A DNA stretch of 64,000 bases, taken from NCBI RefSeq assembly GCF_002154695.1, contig NZ_MTAV01000121.1:1-64000 (forward strand), read 5' to 3'. Origin of the DNA: Nostoc sp. T09. GTDB taxonomy: Bacteria; Cyanobacteriota; Cyanobacteriia; Cyanobacteriales; Nostocaceae. The notes beneath the pieces are model-generated. The model searched no databases. It was given only the letters and a program-made list of their open reading frames with translations, and had not been told where the DNA came from. Below are positions 1-9,402 of this stretch, in pieces. The position numbers and the translations under genes are program-made. The first letter of the stretch is position 1; the number at the start of each line of letters is the position of its first letter.

Positions 1-42
1 TACCCAAAAGATTTGCCTGCTCTACCTCCTGCCATTTTTTAG
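1..42 (+). CDS. possible 3' end of an upstream gene (partial)
   Basis: The first frame is open from the window edge to a TAG at 40-42 and would encode a 13-residue tail (YPKDLPALPPAIF). The palindromic repeat element begins 24 bp later. It is too short to identify; the assignment rests only on the open frame and on the intergenic repeats that follow. Confidence 0.25.
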   Translation, partial: YPKDLPALPPAIF

Positions 43-66
43 TTCCATCGAACTCACGTTGCATTA

Positions 67-182
67 GACTTCTTGCAGAAGTCAGTAAAAGGGAAAGGGG
101 AAAAGGGGAAAGGAACTCAAAACCCTTTCCCTTTAACCTTTTCCCTTTCCCCCCTCTTGCAAAAATATATTTTTGCAAGAGG
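67..182. repeat. composite palindromic intergenic repeat
   Basis: Three structures sit side by side. A palindrome at 67-83 has arms GACTTCT/AGAAGTC. A purine-rich tract (87-113, runs of AAAGGGG) faces a complementary pyrimidine-rich tract (121-153), so the two could pair. A perfect 30-bp palindrome (15-bp arms) spans 153-182. The layout resembles the element near 48837-48930. It lies just upstream of the first kinase gene and could form a large hairpin in a transcript or be a small non-autonomous mobile repeat. Confidence 0.7.
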
Positions 183-248
183 TCTATTGATAAAGCTGTT
201 CTTGTTAAATGAAATTAGGACAAACCTAACTGTTCAGCTTTTCCAGTA

Positions 249-2237
249 GTGTTGGCAATGCTGCAAATTACTCAAGTTGCATTCAGGCGGAGACTGATCA
301 GCGCGATCGCTCTGCCGATTATTCTGCTATTGCTATTGTCAGGAGCCTCGATCTGGCAAATTACCCGCCTGTTCTCAGCTATGCAATGGGTTGATCATAC
401 TGACCGGGTGATTGCTCGGGCAAATCATTTGCAAAAATTGTTGCTGGATATAGAAACTGGAGTACGGGGTTATCAAATTGCGGGAACTCCAGAGTTTTTG
501 GGACCTTACCAGCAGGCTAGCGCTCAGATTAATACTGCTTTTGATGAGTTGGGTGATTTAGTTGCCGATAATCCTACACAGGGTAAACGCTTAACACAGA
601 TCCAGTCAGAGCAAACAGTATGGAAAAGCTCGATTACCCAAGCGATCGCTCGTAAACAAGGCGGTGAAGTTGAACTCCTATCAGGGCTGAAGTCTCGCAA
701 ACAGAGAATGGACGCGATGCGCCGTCAGATTGCTGATTTTATCGCTACCGAAGAGCAACTACGTAATCAACGCGCCGAAACAGCACAAAAGACTACTGAG
801 CGAGTTGTCTTCAGCAGTATTATTTTGTCGGTAGGAATTGGTAGCTTTCTTGGCTACTTTATCAGGTGGCAGTTGGCAAAAGTTTCCCAGAGTTATGAAA
901 AAGCCCTCTCAACTGCTCAAGAACAAACAGAAATTGCTCAACGTTCTGCTCAAAGACTCGTTGCTTTACATGACATTGATCTGGCAATTTTGGCAGCCGA
1001 GTCTATTGAATTGCTGATCCGAACTGCTCTGACACAAATGCATCAATTAGTACCCTACCAGCAGGCATTTGTTGCTCTGTTTGACTTTGATACAGGAACT
1101 GGCCGGATTATAGCTGGCAAAAGTGTCGCTGGAGAATTGCAACCTCCTAAAGGTACTCAGATGCCACTGGCAGACTTTGCAGCTGAGCAAAGCTCGCAGC
1201 AAGAAATCTACTATGTAGAAGACTTGACAACTGTCAATTCTTATCCACCTGTTTTAGCTCAGTTGCGCTGTGAGGGAATTCGCTCTTGTCTCTGTATTCC
1301 CATGCTGGTAGAAGAAACACTGCTTGGGGAACTCTACCTAACCACATCTGAAATCGCCGCTTTTGACAATCAGATTCAGGATATTGCGCGTGAAGTCACA
1401 GCACAATTGGCGATCGCTATCCAACAATCTCTGCTACGTGAGCAACTCCAAAGCTATGCCTCAGAGTTAGAACAGCGTGTTAGCGATCGCACTGCTGATT
1501 TGCAAGCAGCAAATCAAGAGCTAGAAGCTTTTAGTTACTCCATTTCCCATGATTTACGGGCACCATTACGCACTATGCAGGGTTTTGCCCAGGCATTGCT
1601 AGAAGACTACAACACTCAGTTAGACTCGGTTGGGCAAGAATACCTTCAATATATTACTGAAGGTGCCGTGCAAATGGATACTTTGATTTCTGATTTGCTT
1701 GCATACAGCCGTCTCAGCCGTGTTGACATCCAACTGCAACCTGTGGATTTAACTTCTGTTGTAGAAGCAGGCTTAAAGCAAATTAGCAGCCAAATTCAGG
1801 AGCAACAAGCCAAGGTAACAATAATTCCACCCCTCCCACAAGTAATAGCGCACCGCCCTACCCTAATCCAAGTAGTCACGAATTTACTAAGTAATGCGAT
1901 TAAGTTTGTAAAGCCAGGAATACAGCCAAAAGTCGAGGTTTATGCACAGGAACAACAGAATTGGATACACTTATGGGTGATAGACAACGGCATCGGTATT
2001 GCGCCCGAACATCAGGAGCGTATATTCCATGTCTTTGAGCGACTGCATGGTGTTGAGACTTACTCCGGTACAGGAATTGGTTTAGCCATTGTGCGGAAAA
2101 GTATTGAGCGCATGGGCGGACGAGCTGGGGTAGAGTCGCAAATAGGTATCGGCAGTCGTTTTTGGATTGCTCTGCCAAAAGCTACTTTCTATCCTCATGC
2201 CACAAACGAATCAAGCACTCCGCATTCTAGTAATTGA
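249..2237 (+). CDS. CHASE3-GAF sensor histidine kinase
   Basis: Membrane-bound histidine kinase of 662 aa. An N-terminal membrane helix (about residues 17-38) is followed by a CHASE3-type extracytoplasmic helical region with the GVRGYQIAG motif, a second helix (about 187-207), a GAF domain (about 240-395), a short coiled coil, HisKA with the phospho-accepting histidine at residue 434 (SISHDLRAPL) and a HATPase with N, G1 and G2 boxes (NAIKF, DNGIGIAPEH, GTGIGLAIV). The frame opens at GTG 249; an ATG at 258 is equally possible because neither has a clear ribosome site. It overlaps the next gene by about 41 bp, so the two are probably co-translated. The kinase core is strikingly similar to that of the next gene, suggesting tandem duplication. 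The ligand is unknown. Confidence 0.93.
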   Translation: MLAMLQITQVAFRRRLISAIALPIILLLLLSGASIWQITRLFSAMQWVDHTDRVIARANHLQKLLLDIETGVRGYQIAGTPEFLGPYQQASAQINTAFDELGDLVADNPTQGKRLTQIQSEQTVWKSSITQAIARKQGGEVELLSGLKSRKQRMDAMRRQIADFIATEEQLRNQRAETAQKTTERVVFSSIILSVGIGSFLGYFIRWQLAKVSQSYEKALSTAQEQTEIAQRSAQRLVALHDIDLAILAAESIELLIRTALTQMHQLVPYQQAFVALFDFDTGTGRIIAGKSVAGELQPPKGTQMPLADFAAEQSSQQEIYYVEDLTTVNSYPPVLAQLRCEGIRSCLCIPMLVEETLLGELYLTTSEIAAFDNQIQDIAREVTAQLAIAIQQSLLREQLQSYASELEQRVSDRTADLQAANQELEAFSYSISHDLRAPLRTMQGFAQALLEDYNTQLDSVGQEYLQYITEGAVQMDTLISDLLAYSRLSRVDIQLQPVDLTSVVEAGLKQISSQIQEQQAKVTIIPPLPQVIAHRPTLIQVVTNLLSNAIKFVKPGIQPKVEVYAQEQQNWIHLWVIDNGIGIAPEHQERIFHVFERLHGVETYSGTGIGLAIVRKSIERMGGRAGVESQIGIGSRFWIALPKATFYPHATNESSTPHSSN

Positions 2238-3741
2238 TGATAATCCAGGCGATCGCGCTTTAGTCATTCGGCAATTGCGACTAGAGTTGACGCAACTCCA
2301 AGCACAAGAAATTCGCGATGCCGCAGAATTATCAAATGCGCTAGCAATAGATAATTTTGACTTGGTGATTACCGATTACCAACTGTTATGGAGTAATGGA
2401 CTAGAAGTTTTACGAACCATTAAACAGCACTATCCTTCCTGTCCGGTGATTATGTTTACCAATACAGGCAGTGAGGAGATTGCCGTTGAGGCCATGAAGT
2501 CTGGCTTAGACGATTATGTTCTCAAACAACCCAATCGCTACACGCGTCTATCATCGACTGTACGAGTAGTTTTAGAACGGGTAGAAATTCAACGACGAGC
2601 CACCTTGTTGGAAATTCGCCTCCAAGCATTACTTAACCAATTGAAGTTAGGGGTTTTTCGTTCCAACTCATTGGGAGATTTGCTGGAGTGCAACAGAGCC
2701 TTTCTGGAGTTATTGGGTGTAAATACATTGGCGCAAGCGCAGGCAATCCAGCCATTTAACTTACAGGAGAATTATGCACAACTAGTAAGTCAGCCTCCGC
2801 CTCAGCACCAAGAACTTGAAGTACAGTTACGCCGTGCCGATGGAACGCTGATATGGACTTTGTTGACTACAACCTTGAGCATAATTGAAGGTGAAACCGT
2901 AATTGATGGCTTAATCGAAGATATTACTACTCGCAAACAGGCTGAAATTGAAAAATCTCAACTTAACGAAATCCTAGAGCAGCGAGTTAGGGAACGTACC
3001 ATACAGCTACAGGAAGCAAATTACCAGTTGAGCGAGACTAATCAGAAATTAGCTGTTGCCAATCAAGATTTGGAAGAATTTGCTTACAGTATTTCCCACG
3101 ACTTACAAGAACCATTACGTGCCATTTCTGGTTTCAGTTCCATCTTGCTCAGTAACCAAGGCGAACAGTCCGAAGTCAATCGTCAAGACTATTTGCGGCG
3201 CATTATTACCAGTACAGAACAAGCAGACCGACTCATTGAAGATTTACTGGCTTACAGTCGTCTTAGCCGCACTGATATACCAGTGCAACCGATTAATCTA
3301 TCTATATTAATTCCAGAAATTCTCAGGCAGTTACAACCAGAATTCCAGCAGCGTCAGGCACAAGTGCGGATTGAAGCGCCTTTAGCTGAAGTTATCGGCA
3401 ACCGCACCATTTTGATACAAGTTCTTACCAACCTCCTAACTAACGCTATCAAGTTTGTCTCACCAGGAGTGAGACCCCAAGTACGTGTATGGAGTGAGCA
3501 ACGAGATAGCTTAATCCGCCTTTGGGTGGAAGACAACGGTATTGGGATTGCACAAGAGTATCAACAGCAAGTGTTTCAAGTATTTAATCGCCTACATAGT
3601 AATGAAGTTTATCCTGGTACAGGCATCGGTTTAGCTATTGTGCGCAAAGGAGTTGAATGTCTGGGAGGAAACGTTGGTGTGGAATCCCAGTTGCAACAGG
3701 GAAGCCGATTTTGGATAGAATTACCAAAAGCTGTAGATTGA
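2197..3741 (+). CDS. REC-PAS histidine kinase (N-terminal receiver)
   Basis: Cytoplasmic protein of 514 aa with a receiver domain at the N terminus (phospho-accepting Asp60 in VITDYQL), a PAS domain ending near residue 250 (LRRADGT...IDGLIEDIT), a coiled coil, HisKA with His301 (SISHDLQEPL) and a HATPase (DNGIGIAQEY, GTGIGLAIV). The arrangement implies that phosphotransfer into the receiver modulates the kinase. I chose ATG 2197 because the receiver starts immediately after it; an in-frame ATG at 2167 would only add ten residues inside the upstream gene. The next gene starts 2 bp after its stop, so the cluster is an operon. The receiver is nearly a copy of the one in the gene at 4263. Confidence 0.92.
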   Translation: MPQTNQALRILVIDDNPGDRALVIRQLRLELTQLQAQEIRDAAELSNALAIDNFDLVITDYQLLWSNGLEVLRTIKQHYPSCPVIMFTNTGSEEIAVEAMKSGLDDYVLKQPNRYTRLSSTVRVVLERVEIQRRATLLEIRLQALLNQLKLGVFRSNSLGDLLECNRAFLELLGVNTLAQAQAIQPFNLQENYAQLVSQPPPQHQELEVQLRRADGTLIWTLLTTTLSIIEGETVIDGLIEDITTRKQAEIEKSQLNEILEQRVRERTIQLQEANYQLSETNQKLAVANQDLEEFAYSISHDLQEPLRAISGFSSILLSNQGEQSEVNRQDYLRRIITSTEQADRLIEDLLAYSRLSRTDIPVQPINLSILIPEILRQLQPEFQQRQAQVRIEAPLAEVIGNRTILIQVLTNLLTNAIKFVSPGVRPQVRVWSEQRDSLIRLWVEDNGIGIAQEYQQQVFQVFNRLHSNEVYPGTGIGLAIVRKGVECLGGNVGVESQLQQGSRFWIELPKAVD

Positions 3742-3743
3742 AA

Positions 3744-4196
3744 ATGAATCCAGATCCAGACCATATTCTGCTTGTAGAAGACAATCCCAAAGATGTTTTG
3801 CTGATGCAACGAGCGCTGCGTAAGGCCAACATCTTCAATTCGCTGCAAGTGGTAAATGATGGCGATGCCGCAGTTTTGTATCTGTCTGGACAAGAACCTT
3901 ATAGCGATCGCAATATTTATCCTTTACCTGTGCTAATCTTACTTGATCTCAAACTACCGCGCAGGTCAGGGCATGAAGTGTTAATGTGGTTACGACAACA
4001 ACCACAACTTAAGCGCATACCTGTAGTGGTTCTCACCTCTTCTAAGGAATATGCCGACATCAACCTTGTCTACGACCTGGGTGTCAATGCTTACATAGTC
4101 AAACCTGTTGCGTTCAACGATCTAGTAGAAATAGTTAAAACACTTAACCTACATTGGATCATTTTTAATGAAAAGCCACAAGTCGGAACTGCCTAA
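3744..4196 (+). CDS. Rcp1-like single-domain response regulator
   Basis: A 150-aa stand-alone receiver of the type that partners cyanobacterial phytochromes and other bulk phosphorelays. The acidic pair is in LLVEDNPKDV, the phospho-acceptor is Asp68 (ILLDLKLPRRSG), with Thr and Lys in VVLTSS and YIVKPV. Asp68 and the insertion before it match my recollection of Rcp1. There is no output domain, so it probably shuttles phosphate among the neighbouring kinases. ATG 3744 lies 2 bp after the upstream stop; longer upstream frames overlap the kinase gene and lack support. Confidence 0.93.
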   Translation: MNPDPDHILLVEDNPKDVLLMQRALRKANIFNSLQVVNDGDAAVLYLSGQEPYSDRNIYPLPVLILLDLKLPRRSGHEVLMWLRQQPQLKRIPVVVLTSSKEYADINLVYDLGVNAYIVKPVAFNDLVEIVKTLNLHWIIFNEKPQVGTA

Positions 4197-4262
4197 CATC
4201 TTTATTCCACTGTTTTGGGCATTTTTCTTACTTGTAATTTGATGCAAGTGCATGGAACTTCG

Positions 4263-6782
4263 ATGTTGCGCATTCTCCTAATAGATGACAATCCTAACGA
4301 TCGTCATTTGGCTATTTATGCCCTACAGCAAGAGTTTTCTCATCTTCAGATCTACGAGATTGGTCAAGCACAAGATTTAGAGCAGGCAATAACGGCAGGG
4401 CAATTTGACCTAGTAATTACCGACTACCAACTGCGGTGGAGTGATGGCTTGACTGTTCTTAAGGCAATTAAAAGCCGCTATCCTGATTGTCCAGTGGTGA
4501 TGTTTACCAATAGTGGCACCCAGGAAATTGCCGTTGAAGCGATGAAGTCAGGGTTGGATGATTATGTCATCAAGTCTGCCAACCACTCTCTGCGGTTACC
4601 TAAAGCTGTTCGCCGCGCCTGGGAAAATACTCAAGCTCAACGCAAAGTAGCAGGACTAGAGACACGCTTGCAAACCCTGCTGAATAATTTAGATGTGGGG
4701 GTGTATCGTTTACAGGCGGATGGAACTTTATTAGAAGGTAATCCCGCGTTTTTGCGTCTAGTCGGTTTAAATCATCTTAATAATATTCCCGAAAGTAAAA
4801 CTCTCGAGTCTTATTTTCAGCCAGAAGAGTATGCCAAACTGCTGAGTCAATTAAAACACAATAGCCAAAGACGCGATGCCTACGGCGGGCTTTGCCTACG
4901 CCAAGCTCCAGAGAAAGAGGTGTGCGAAATCCCACTGCGACGAGCTGATGGCACAGTAGTATGGGTACTGTTGAGCAAAACCTTCACGACAGTTAATGGC
5001 ATCATCACCATTGACGGGTTGATGGAGGATATCACCGAGCGCAAACTCTCTGAGCAGCAACTGCGGGACTCGCTGGCACGCGAACAAATACTTCGTACTA
5101 AAGCTGAGGCACTAGAGCACCGCTCCAGCATTCTGGCTGAAGCCAGTCGTCTGTTGGTTTCTTCTTTAGACTACCGCACCACCTTAGCTCTGGTGGCATA
5201 TTTGGCAGTGCCTACTCTCGCTGATTTATGTCTGGTAGATGTTGTTGGCGACAATAAGTTAATTACGTATAGCGAACCAATTGTAGCGGCATCTAACTCA
5301 GAACTAGAAGCACTAGCACTCGAACTCAGGCGAAGCAACCCACCGCCAGGCAATGCCAATTATGGCTCCCCCAAGGTGCTACGAACTCAACAGCCAGAAT
5401 TGGTAATGGAAATTCCTGATGCCTCTACACGCTTTAGTACACAAGATGCAGCGCATCTCAACTTTATTCAACAACTCAATATCACCTCTTACCTGATCGT
5501 GCCACTGCTAGCACGAGAGCGAAAACTAGGCACAATGACATTTGCTTTAGTTCAGTCGCAACGTCGTTATGGTCGAGCAGAACTAGAAATATGTCAAGAA
5601 CTGGCTCAACGGGTTGCCTTGGCAATTGATAACGTCAGACTTTACCTCGATGCCCAAAAAGCTAATCGGCTCAAGGATGAGTTTTTGGCGATCGTTTCCC
5701 ACGAACTGCGCACACCGCTCAACGCTATGCTGGGATGGACGAACTTGCTCAGAACTCGGCAGATGGATGCTGCAACTACGGCGAAAGCGTTGGAGACTAT
5801 GGAGCGCAATGCCAAACTCCAAAGCAAGCTGATCAATGACATTCTGGATATTTCCCGCATTACTCAAAAAAGCCTGCTTTTGAATCTACACCCGCTTTAC
5901 CTGCCTCCAGTTGTCAAGGCTGTGATTGATGACTTACAGCTAATCGCCCAAGCTAAGTCCATCATTGTTGAGTCAAGTTTTGATGCTGCGGTTGAGCAAG
6001 TATTAGGCGATACAGAGCGATTGCAGCAAGTAGTTTGGAATTTACTGTCAAATGCTCTTAAGTTCACGCCGCAGGGCGGACGCGTAAGCGTTGAACTCAA
6101 GCAAATTAATTCCTTCGTTCACCTGACTGTCAGCGACACAGGACATGGAATTAGTGCTGACTTTCTCCCCTATATATTCGATGCCTTCCGTCAGGCAGAT
6201 GCAACCACGACTCGAACACATACAGGATTGGGATTAGGACTAGCGATCGTCCAACATTTAGTTGAAATGCATAACGGCATAGTTTTTGCCACTAGTGATG
6301 GCGTAGGCAAGGGAGCCACATTCACAGTGCAATTGCCTGTCTATCAGCCTAAACTAAGGCAGGCCAATCAAGGCGACCAAGTTAGAAGGGAGAATTTTCC
6401 ATCGCTTCATGGCTTACAGATACTAGTAGTAGATGATGATGAAGACACCCGTGAAATACTCACGTTCATCCTTGAGCAATGTGAAATACAGGTGACCACA
6501 GCAGCATCTGCCACTGAAGCTTTAAAAGTAATTTCCCAATCCAAACCTGATATTCTGCTGTGTGATGTGGGAATGCCAAATGAAGATGGTTACTCGTTGA
6601 TTAGCAAGGTAAGAAGCCAAGAAAAAGACAGAGAAATGATACCAGCCGTTGCCTTAACTGCCTTTGCAAGAGATGAAGATCAACAAGAGGCAATAGCAGC
6701 AGGGTTTACCAAACATCTAGCTAAACCTGTCAATCCCTATGAATTAGTGGCAGTAGTCGCCAGCTTGGCTCAACCTACTTAA
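4263..6782 (+). CDS. REC-PAS-GAF-histidine kinase-REC hybrid
   Basis: Hybrid kinase of about 839 aa: N-terminal receiver (Asp54 in VITDYQLRWS), PAS (about 130-265), coiled coil, GAF (about 290-455), HisKA with His480 (IVSHELRTPLNAML), HATPase (NALKFTPQGG, DTGHG, GLGLGLAIV) and a C-terminal receiver with Asp768 (LLCDVGMPNEDG). No membrane helix is seen, so it is cytoplasmic. Start choice: ATG 4263 directly precedes the receiver (LRILLIDDNP); ATG 4242 or TTG 4215 would add residues without homology. The first receiver is nearly identical to that of the gene at 2197. A 16-residue stretch around residue 210 is encoded by an inserted genomic repeat (see 4872-4904). It is the last gene of the operon. 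Confidence 0.92.
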   Translation: MLRILLIDDNPNDRHLAIYALQQEFSHLQIYEIGQAQDLEQAITAGQFDLVITDYQLRWSDGLTVLKAIKSRYPDCPVVMFTNSGTQEIAVEAMKSGLDDYVIKSANHSLRLPKAVRRAWENTQAQRKVAGLETRLQTLLNNLDVGVYRLQADGTLLEGNPAFLRLVGLNHLNNIPESKTLESYFQPEEYAKLLSQLKHNSQRRDAYGGLCLRQAPEKEVCEIPLRRADGTVVWVLLSKTFTTVNGIITIDGLMEDITERKLSEQQLRDSLAREQILRTKAEALEHRSSILAEASRLLVSSLDYRTTLALVAYLAVPTLADLCLVDVVGDNKLITYSEPIVAASNSELEALALELRRSNPPPGNANYGSPKVLRTQQPELVMEIPDASTRFSTQDAAHLNFIQQLNITSYLIVPLLARERKLGTMTFALVQSQRRYGRAELEICQELAQRVALAIDNVRLYLDAQKANRLKDEFLAIVSHELRTPLNAMLGWTNLLRTRQMDAATTAKALETMERNAKLQSKLINDILDISRITQKSLLLNLHPLYLPPVVKAVIDDLQLIAQAKSIIVESSFDAAVEQVLGDTERLQQVVWNLLSNALKFTPQGGRVSVELKQINSFVHLTVSDTGHGISADFLPYIFDAFRQADATTTRTHTGLGLGLAIVQHLVEMHNGIVFATSDGVGKGATFTVQLPVYQPKLRQANQGDQVRRENFPSLHGLQILVVDDDEDTREILTFILEQCEIQVTTAASATEALKVISQSKPDILLCDVGMPNEDGYSLISKVRSQEKDREMIPAVALTAFARDEDQQEAIAAGFTKHLAKPVNPYELVAVVASLAQPT
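4872..4904 (+). repeat. iterated palindromic repeat inside a coding region
   Basis: This stretch carries the pattern GCGATGCCTACGGCGGGCTT followed by TGCCTACGCC, which I recognise as a short repeat scattered through Nostoc genomes. It is translated as RDAYGGLCLRQA within the PAS region of the hybrid kinase. The sibling protein from 2197-3741 lacks about 16 residues exactly here, going from QLVSQPPPQ straight to HQELEVQLRRADG, so the repeat looks inserted in frame. Confidence 0.65.
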
Positions 6783-7227
6783 ACTACCTGAGTATGTATT
6801 GGTGACTAATGAAAAACTTTATTTTTAATAAATAGTAGTTGTGAATCAAAACATGAAGTTGGCTTTTAAGTGTTATTACTATAAAACTAAGTAGTATTAA
6901 ATACTTTATATGTTATTTAAGTGCAACAGATTTGTCTCTAATAATTTTCTAGCTATACTAATGGGTTAACCCGCTTAATTAAGAAATGAGATAGTAGCCA
7001 TTTTCTTTATTTGAGTTAGAACTTATGGTACCCCTTTAATTTTTTCCATCTTATTGTGTGTATTAGGTTCTTACGAACCTAAAAATCTTATTTGGAGTCT
7101 AAGAAAATAGATTTTATTGGGGAGTCACAAAAATAGCAGTCCGATTTGAAATTTTTCTCAATCAATAACTGAAATTAACAACATATAGCAAATCGACATC
7201 AATCACACCATTGCGAGTGCAGCATCT
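6783..7227. other. gene-free AT-rich spacer
   Basis: The 445 bp between the kinase operon and the DUF1361 gene hold no open frame or RNA gene I can support. A short palindrome GGGTTAACCC lies near 6963. There is no convincing terminator after the operon. Confidence 0.5.
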
Positions 7228-7884
7228 ATGAAAGCGGAATTGATTGAATTGATAGCCAGATTTCTCCAGGTCTTACGAATTAATATGAGATGGATGACTT
7301 GGAATCTGTTCCTAGCTTTTATCCCTTTGGCATTGAGTGTTTGGCTATTTCGGAGAAATCGCGGTCGGTCTTGGGTTTGGTGGTTAGGATTCATAGTTTT
7401 CTATGCTTTTTTACCAAATGCACCTTATTTATTGACCGATGTCATTCATCTGATAGATGATATCCGCACAATTCAATCAGTGTGGGTAATTACCTTGGTG
7501 TTAATTCCTCTTTATTTATTAGTAATCCTGGCTGGATTTGAAGCTTACGTAATATCTTTAATTAATTTAGGTTATTATTTACACCGAATTGGCAAGAGTC
7601 AATGGATTATATGGGTTGAGTTGATAACTCATGCTCTTTCTGCTGTGGGTATTTATTGGGGCCGCTTCTTGCGTTTCAATAGTTGGGATTTCATTACACA
7701 GCCAGATGCTGTGGTCACAAAAGGTGTAGAGGAACTCCTTGGTAAACAGCCCTTAGTAATTACTTTGGTTACTTTTGTGATCCTTATAGGTTTATACGCG
7801 ATTATGAAACGAGTGACTTTAGGGTGGGTTCGGCAACCACATACTGAGATACCCATCAATTCACAACAAACGAAAAATGGGTAG
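7228..7884 (+). CDS. DUF1361 family membrane protein
   Basis: A 218-aa protein with about six hydrophobic helices and the family hallmark FLPNAPYLLTDVIHL after helix 2, which identifies DUF1361. The function of this family is not established. The tail after residue 205 is polar and probably cytoplasmic. The gene stands alone, and the sequence downstream consists of G-rich intergenic repeats (about 7885-7930). The start at ATG 7228 gives a polar leader before the first helix. Confidence 0.8.
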   Translation: MKAELIELIARFLQVLRINMRWMTWNLFLAFIPLALSVWLFRRNRGRSWVWWLGFIVFYAFLPNAPYLLTDVIHLIDDIRTIQSVWVITLVLIPLYLLVILAGFEAYVISLINLGYYLHRIGKSQWIIWVELITHALSAVGIYWGRFLRFNSWDFITQPDAVVTKGVEELLGKQPLVITLVTFVILIGLYAIMKRVTLGWVRQPHTEIPINSQQTKNG

Positions 7885-8178
7885 CACAGGAGCAGAGGCA
7901 GGCCAAAAAGACAAGGGGACACGGGGACAAAGGAGAAATAACCAAAACCACTGACTATTACCTGTTCACCTTTGACCTTAATAGCAGAAGGTAGAAGATA
8001 TATTTGCCAGTTGGGTAAGTCCTGAGAAAGATGAAACTTCTCTCTCCTTGACGTGAAATAAATCCAGGTAAAACGATTGTGGCTGCAAATGCCGCATCTA
8101 GAACGAATTTCATCAAACTTTGGAAATAGTAACGTTCTGATGTGATGTTTCTGGTCACGTTGCTAGGAGGGATATTAT

Positions 8179-9351
8179 ATGCAAATAATTTCTAGAGAGG
8201 AAATCAAGCCGCTGCTAGAACAGCCAAAGGGAAATTGCGTTTCAATTTATATGCCAACGCACCCAGCTGGTCCAGAAGTACGACAAGATCCAATTCGGTT
8301 TAAAAATTTAATTAAAGAAGCTGAAGCGCGCCTGATTGATGCAGGTCTGGAACCGCAAGAAGCAACAGCATTGTTGCAACAAGCCATTGATCTTGATACC
8401 CAAGAATTTTGGGAGCAAATGGGAGAGTTGGGACTGGCAATTTTTATCTCTAAAGATTTTTTTCGTTACTATAGCCTGCCAGCCAATTTTCAAGAGTTGG
8501 TTGTAGTTACAGACAGATTTCATATCAAGCCACTGCTACCGTTTTTAAATGGTAATGGTCGTTTCTACCTCTTGGCTTTAAGCCAACAAGATGTCAGGTT
8601 TTTTGAGGGCACACACTACACCATTAACGAAGTGGAGGTAGAAAATCTGCCTAAAAGCCTAGAAGAAGCTCTTAATCAAGATGAAACTGCCAAAGAAGGT
8701 CAGTTCCGCATTGCCACATCTAAGGGAGGAACTGCTAATTCCTTTGTACAGCCAGGTGCGTTTCACGGACAAGGAAGCCCTGATAGAGATCAGCACCAGG
8801 AACAAATTCGACAATTCTTTTACGTCATTGATAAAGCATTGCACGAGAAACTGCGAGACGAAACAGCGCCTCTGGTAATAACTGGGGTAGAGTATCTCCT
8901 ACCTTTGTACAGACAGGCAAATTCTTATCAGCATTTGATGGAAGAAGGTATTACTGGTAATCCAGAAATTCTCAGTGCTCAAGAGTTACATGACAAAGCT
9001 TGGCCGATTGTTGAGGCTAATTTTCAAAAGTCACAACAAGAATTTATGGAGCGTTTCCAGCAATTGTTTGGTGGTGATAGTGACAAAGCTACCAACGACC
9101 TTAAACAAATCATTCCAGCGGCTTATTATCAACGAGTGGATTCATTGTTAGTTGCAGTTGGTCAGCAGCAATGGGGTTTGTTCGATCCGAGTTCGGAAAC
9201 TGTTTATCTACACGAAGAAAAAGAAACTGGTGATGAGGATTTGTTAGATTTGGTTGCTACTCATACCTTATTAAACGGTGGTACTGTCTACGCCGTTCCA
9301 CCAGAACAAATACCTTACAGCACTCCTGTTGCAGCAATTTTCCGATATTGA
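8179..9351 (+). CDS. eRF1/Vms1-like (baeRF family) protein
   Basis: A 390-aa soluble protein. The N terminus (EEIKPLLEQPKGNCVSIYMP, then RQDPIRFKNLIKEAEARL) and the middle segment FHIKPLLPFLNGNGRFYLLA match my memory of the bacterial archaeo-eukaryotic release factor families (baeRF, probably family 3), which share the Vms1/eRF1 fold. Such proteins are suspected to act on stalled ribosomes or peptidyl-tRNA. I see no GGQ motif, so hydrolytic activity cannot be claimed. A strong ribosome site (TAGGAGGG, 8164-8171) supports ATG 8179. It is a single-gene unit. Confidence 0.65.
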   Translation: MQIISREEIKPLLEQPKGNCVSIYMPTHPAGPEVRQDPIRFKNLIKEAEARLIDAGLEPQEATALLQQAIDLDTQEFWEQMGELGLAIFISKDFFRYYSLPANFQELVVVTDRFHIKPLLPFLNGNGRFYLLALSQQDVRFFEGTHYTINEVEVENLPKSLEEALNQDETAKEGQFRIATSKGGTANSFVQPGAFHGQGSPDRDQHQEQIRQFFYVIDKALHEKLRDETAPLVITGVEYLLPLYRQANSYQHLMEEGITGNPEILSAQELHDKAWPIVEANFQKSQQEFMERFQQLFGGDSDKATNDLKQIIPAAYYQRVDSLLVAVGQQQWGLFDPSSETVYLHEEKETGDEDLLDLVATHTLLNGGTVYAVPPEQIPYSTPVAAIFRY

Positions 9352-9402
9352 AGATTATCATGGTGTTGTATAAAATCAGTCTTCATATATACAACACCAA
9401 TA

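Noticed and set aside
7958-8158. 66-codon minus-strand frame
   Set aside because: No ribosome site, no family, and it lies in the upstream region of the baeRF-like gene.
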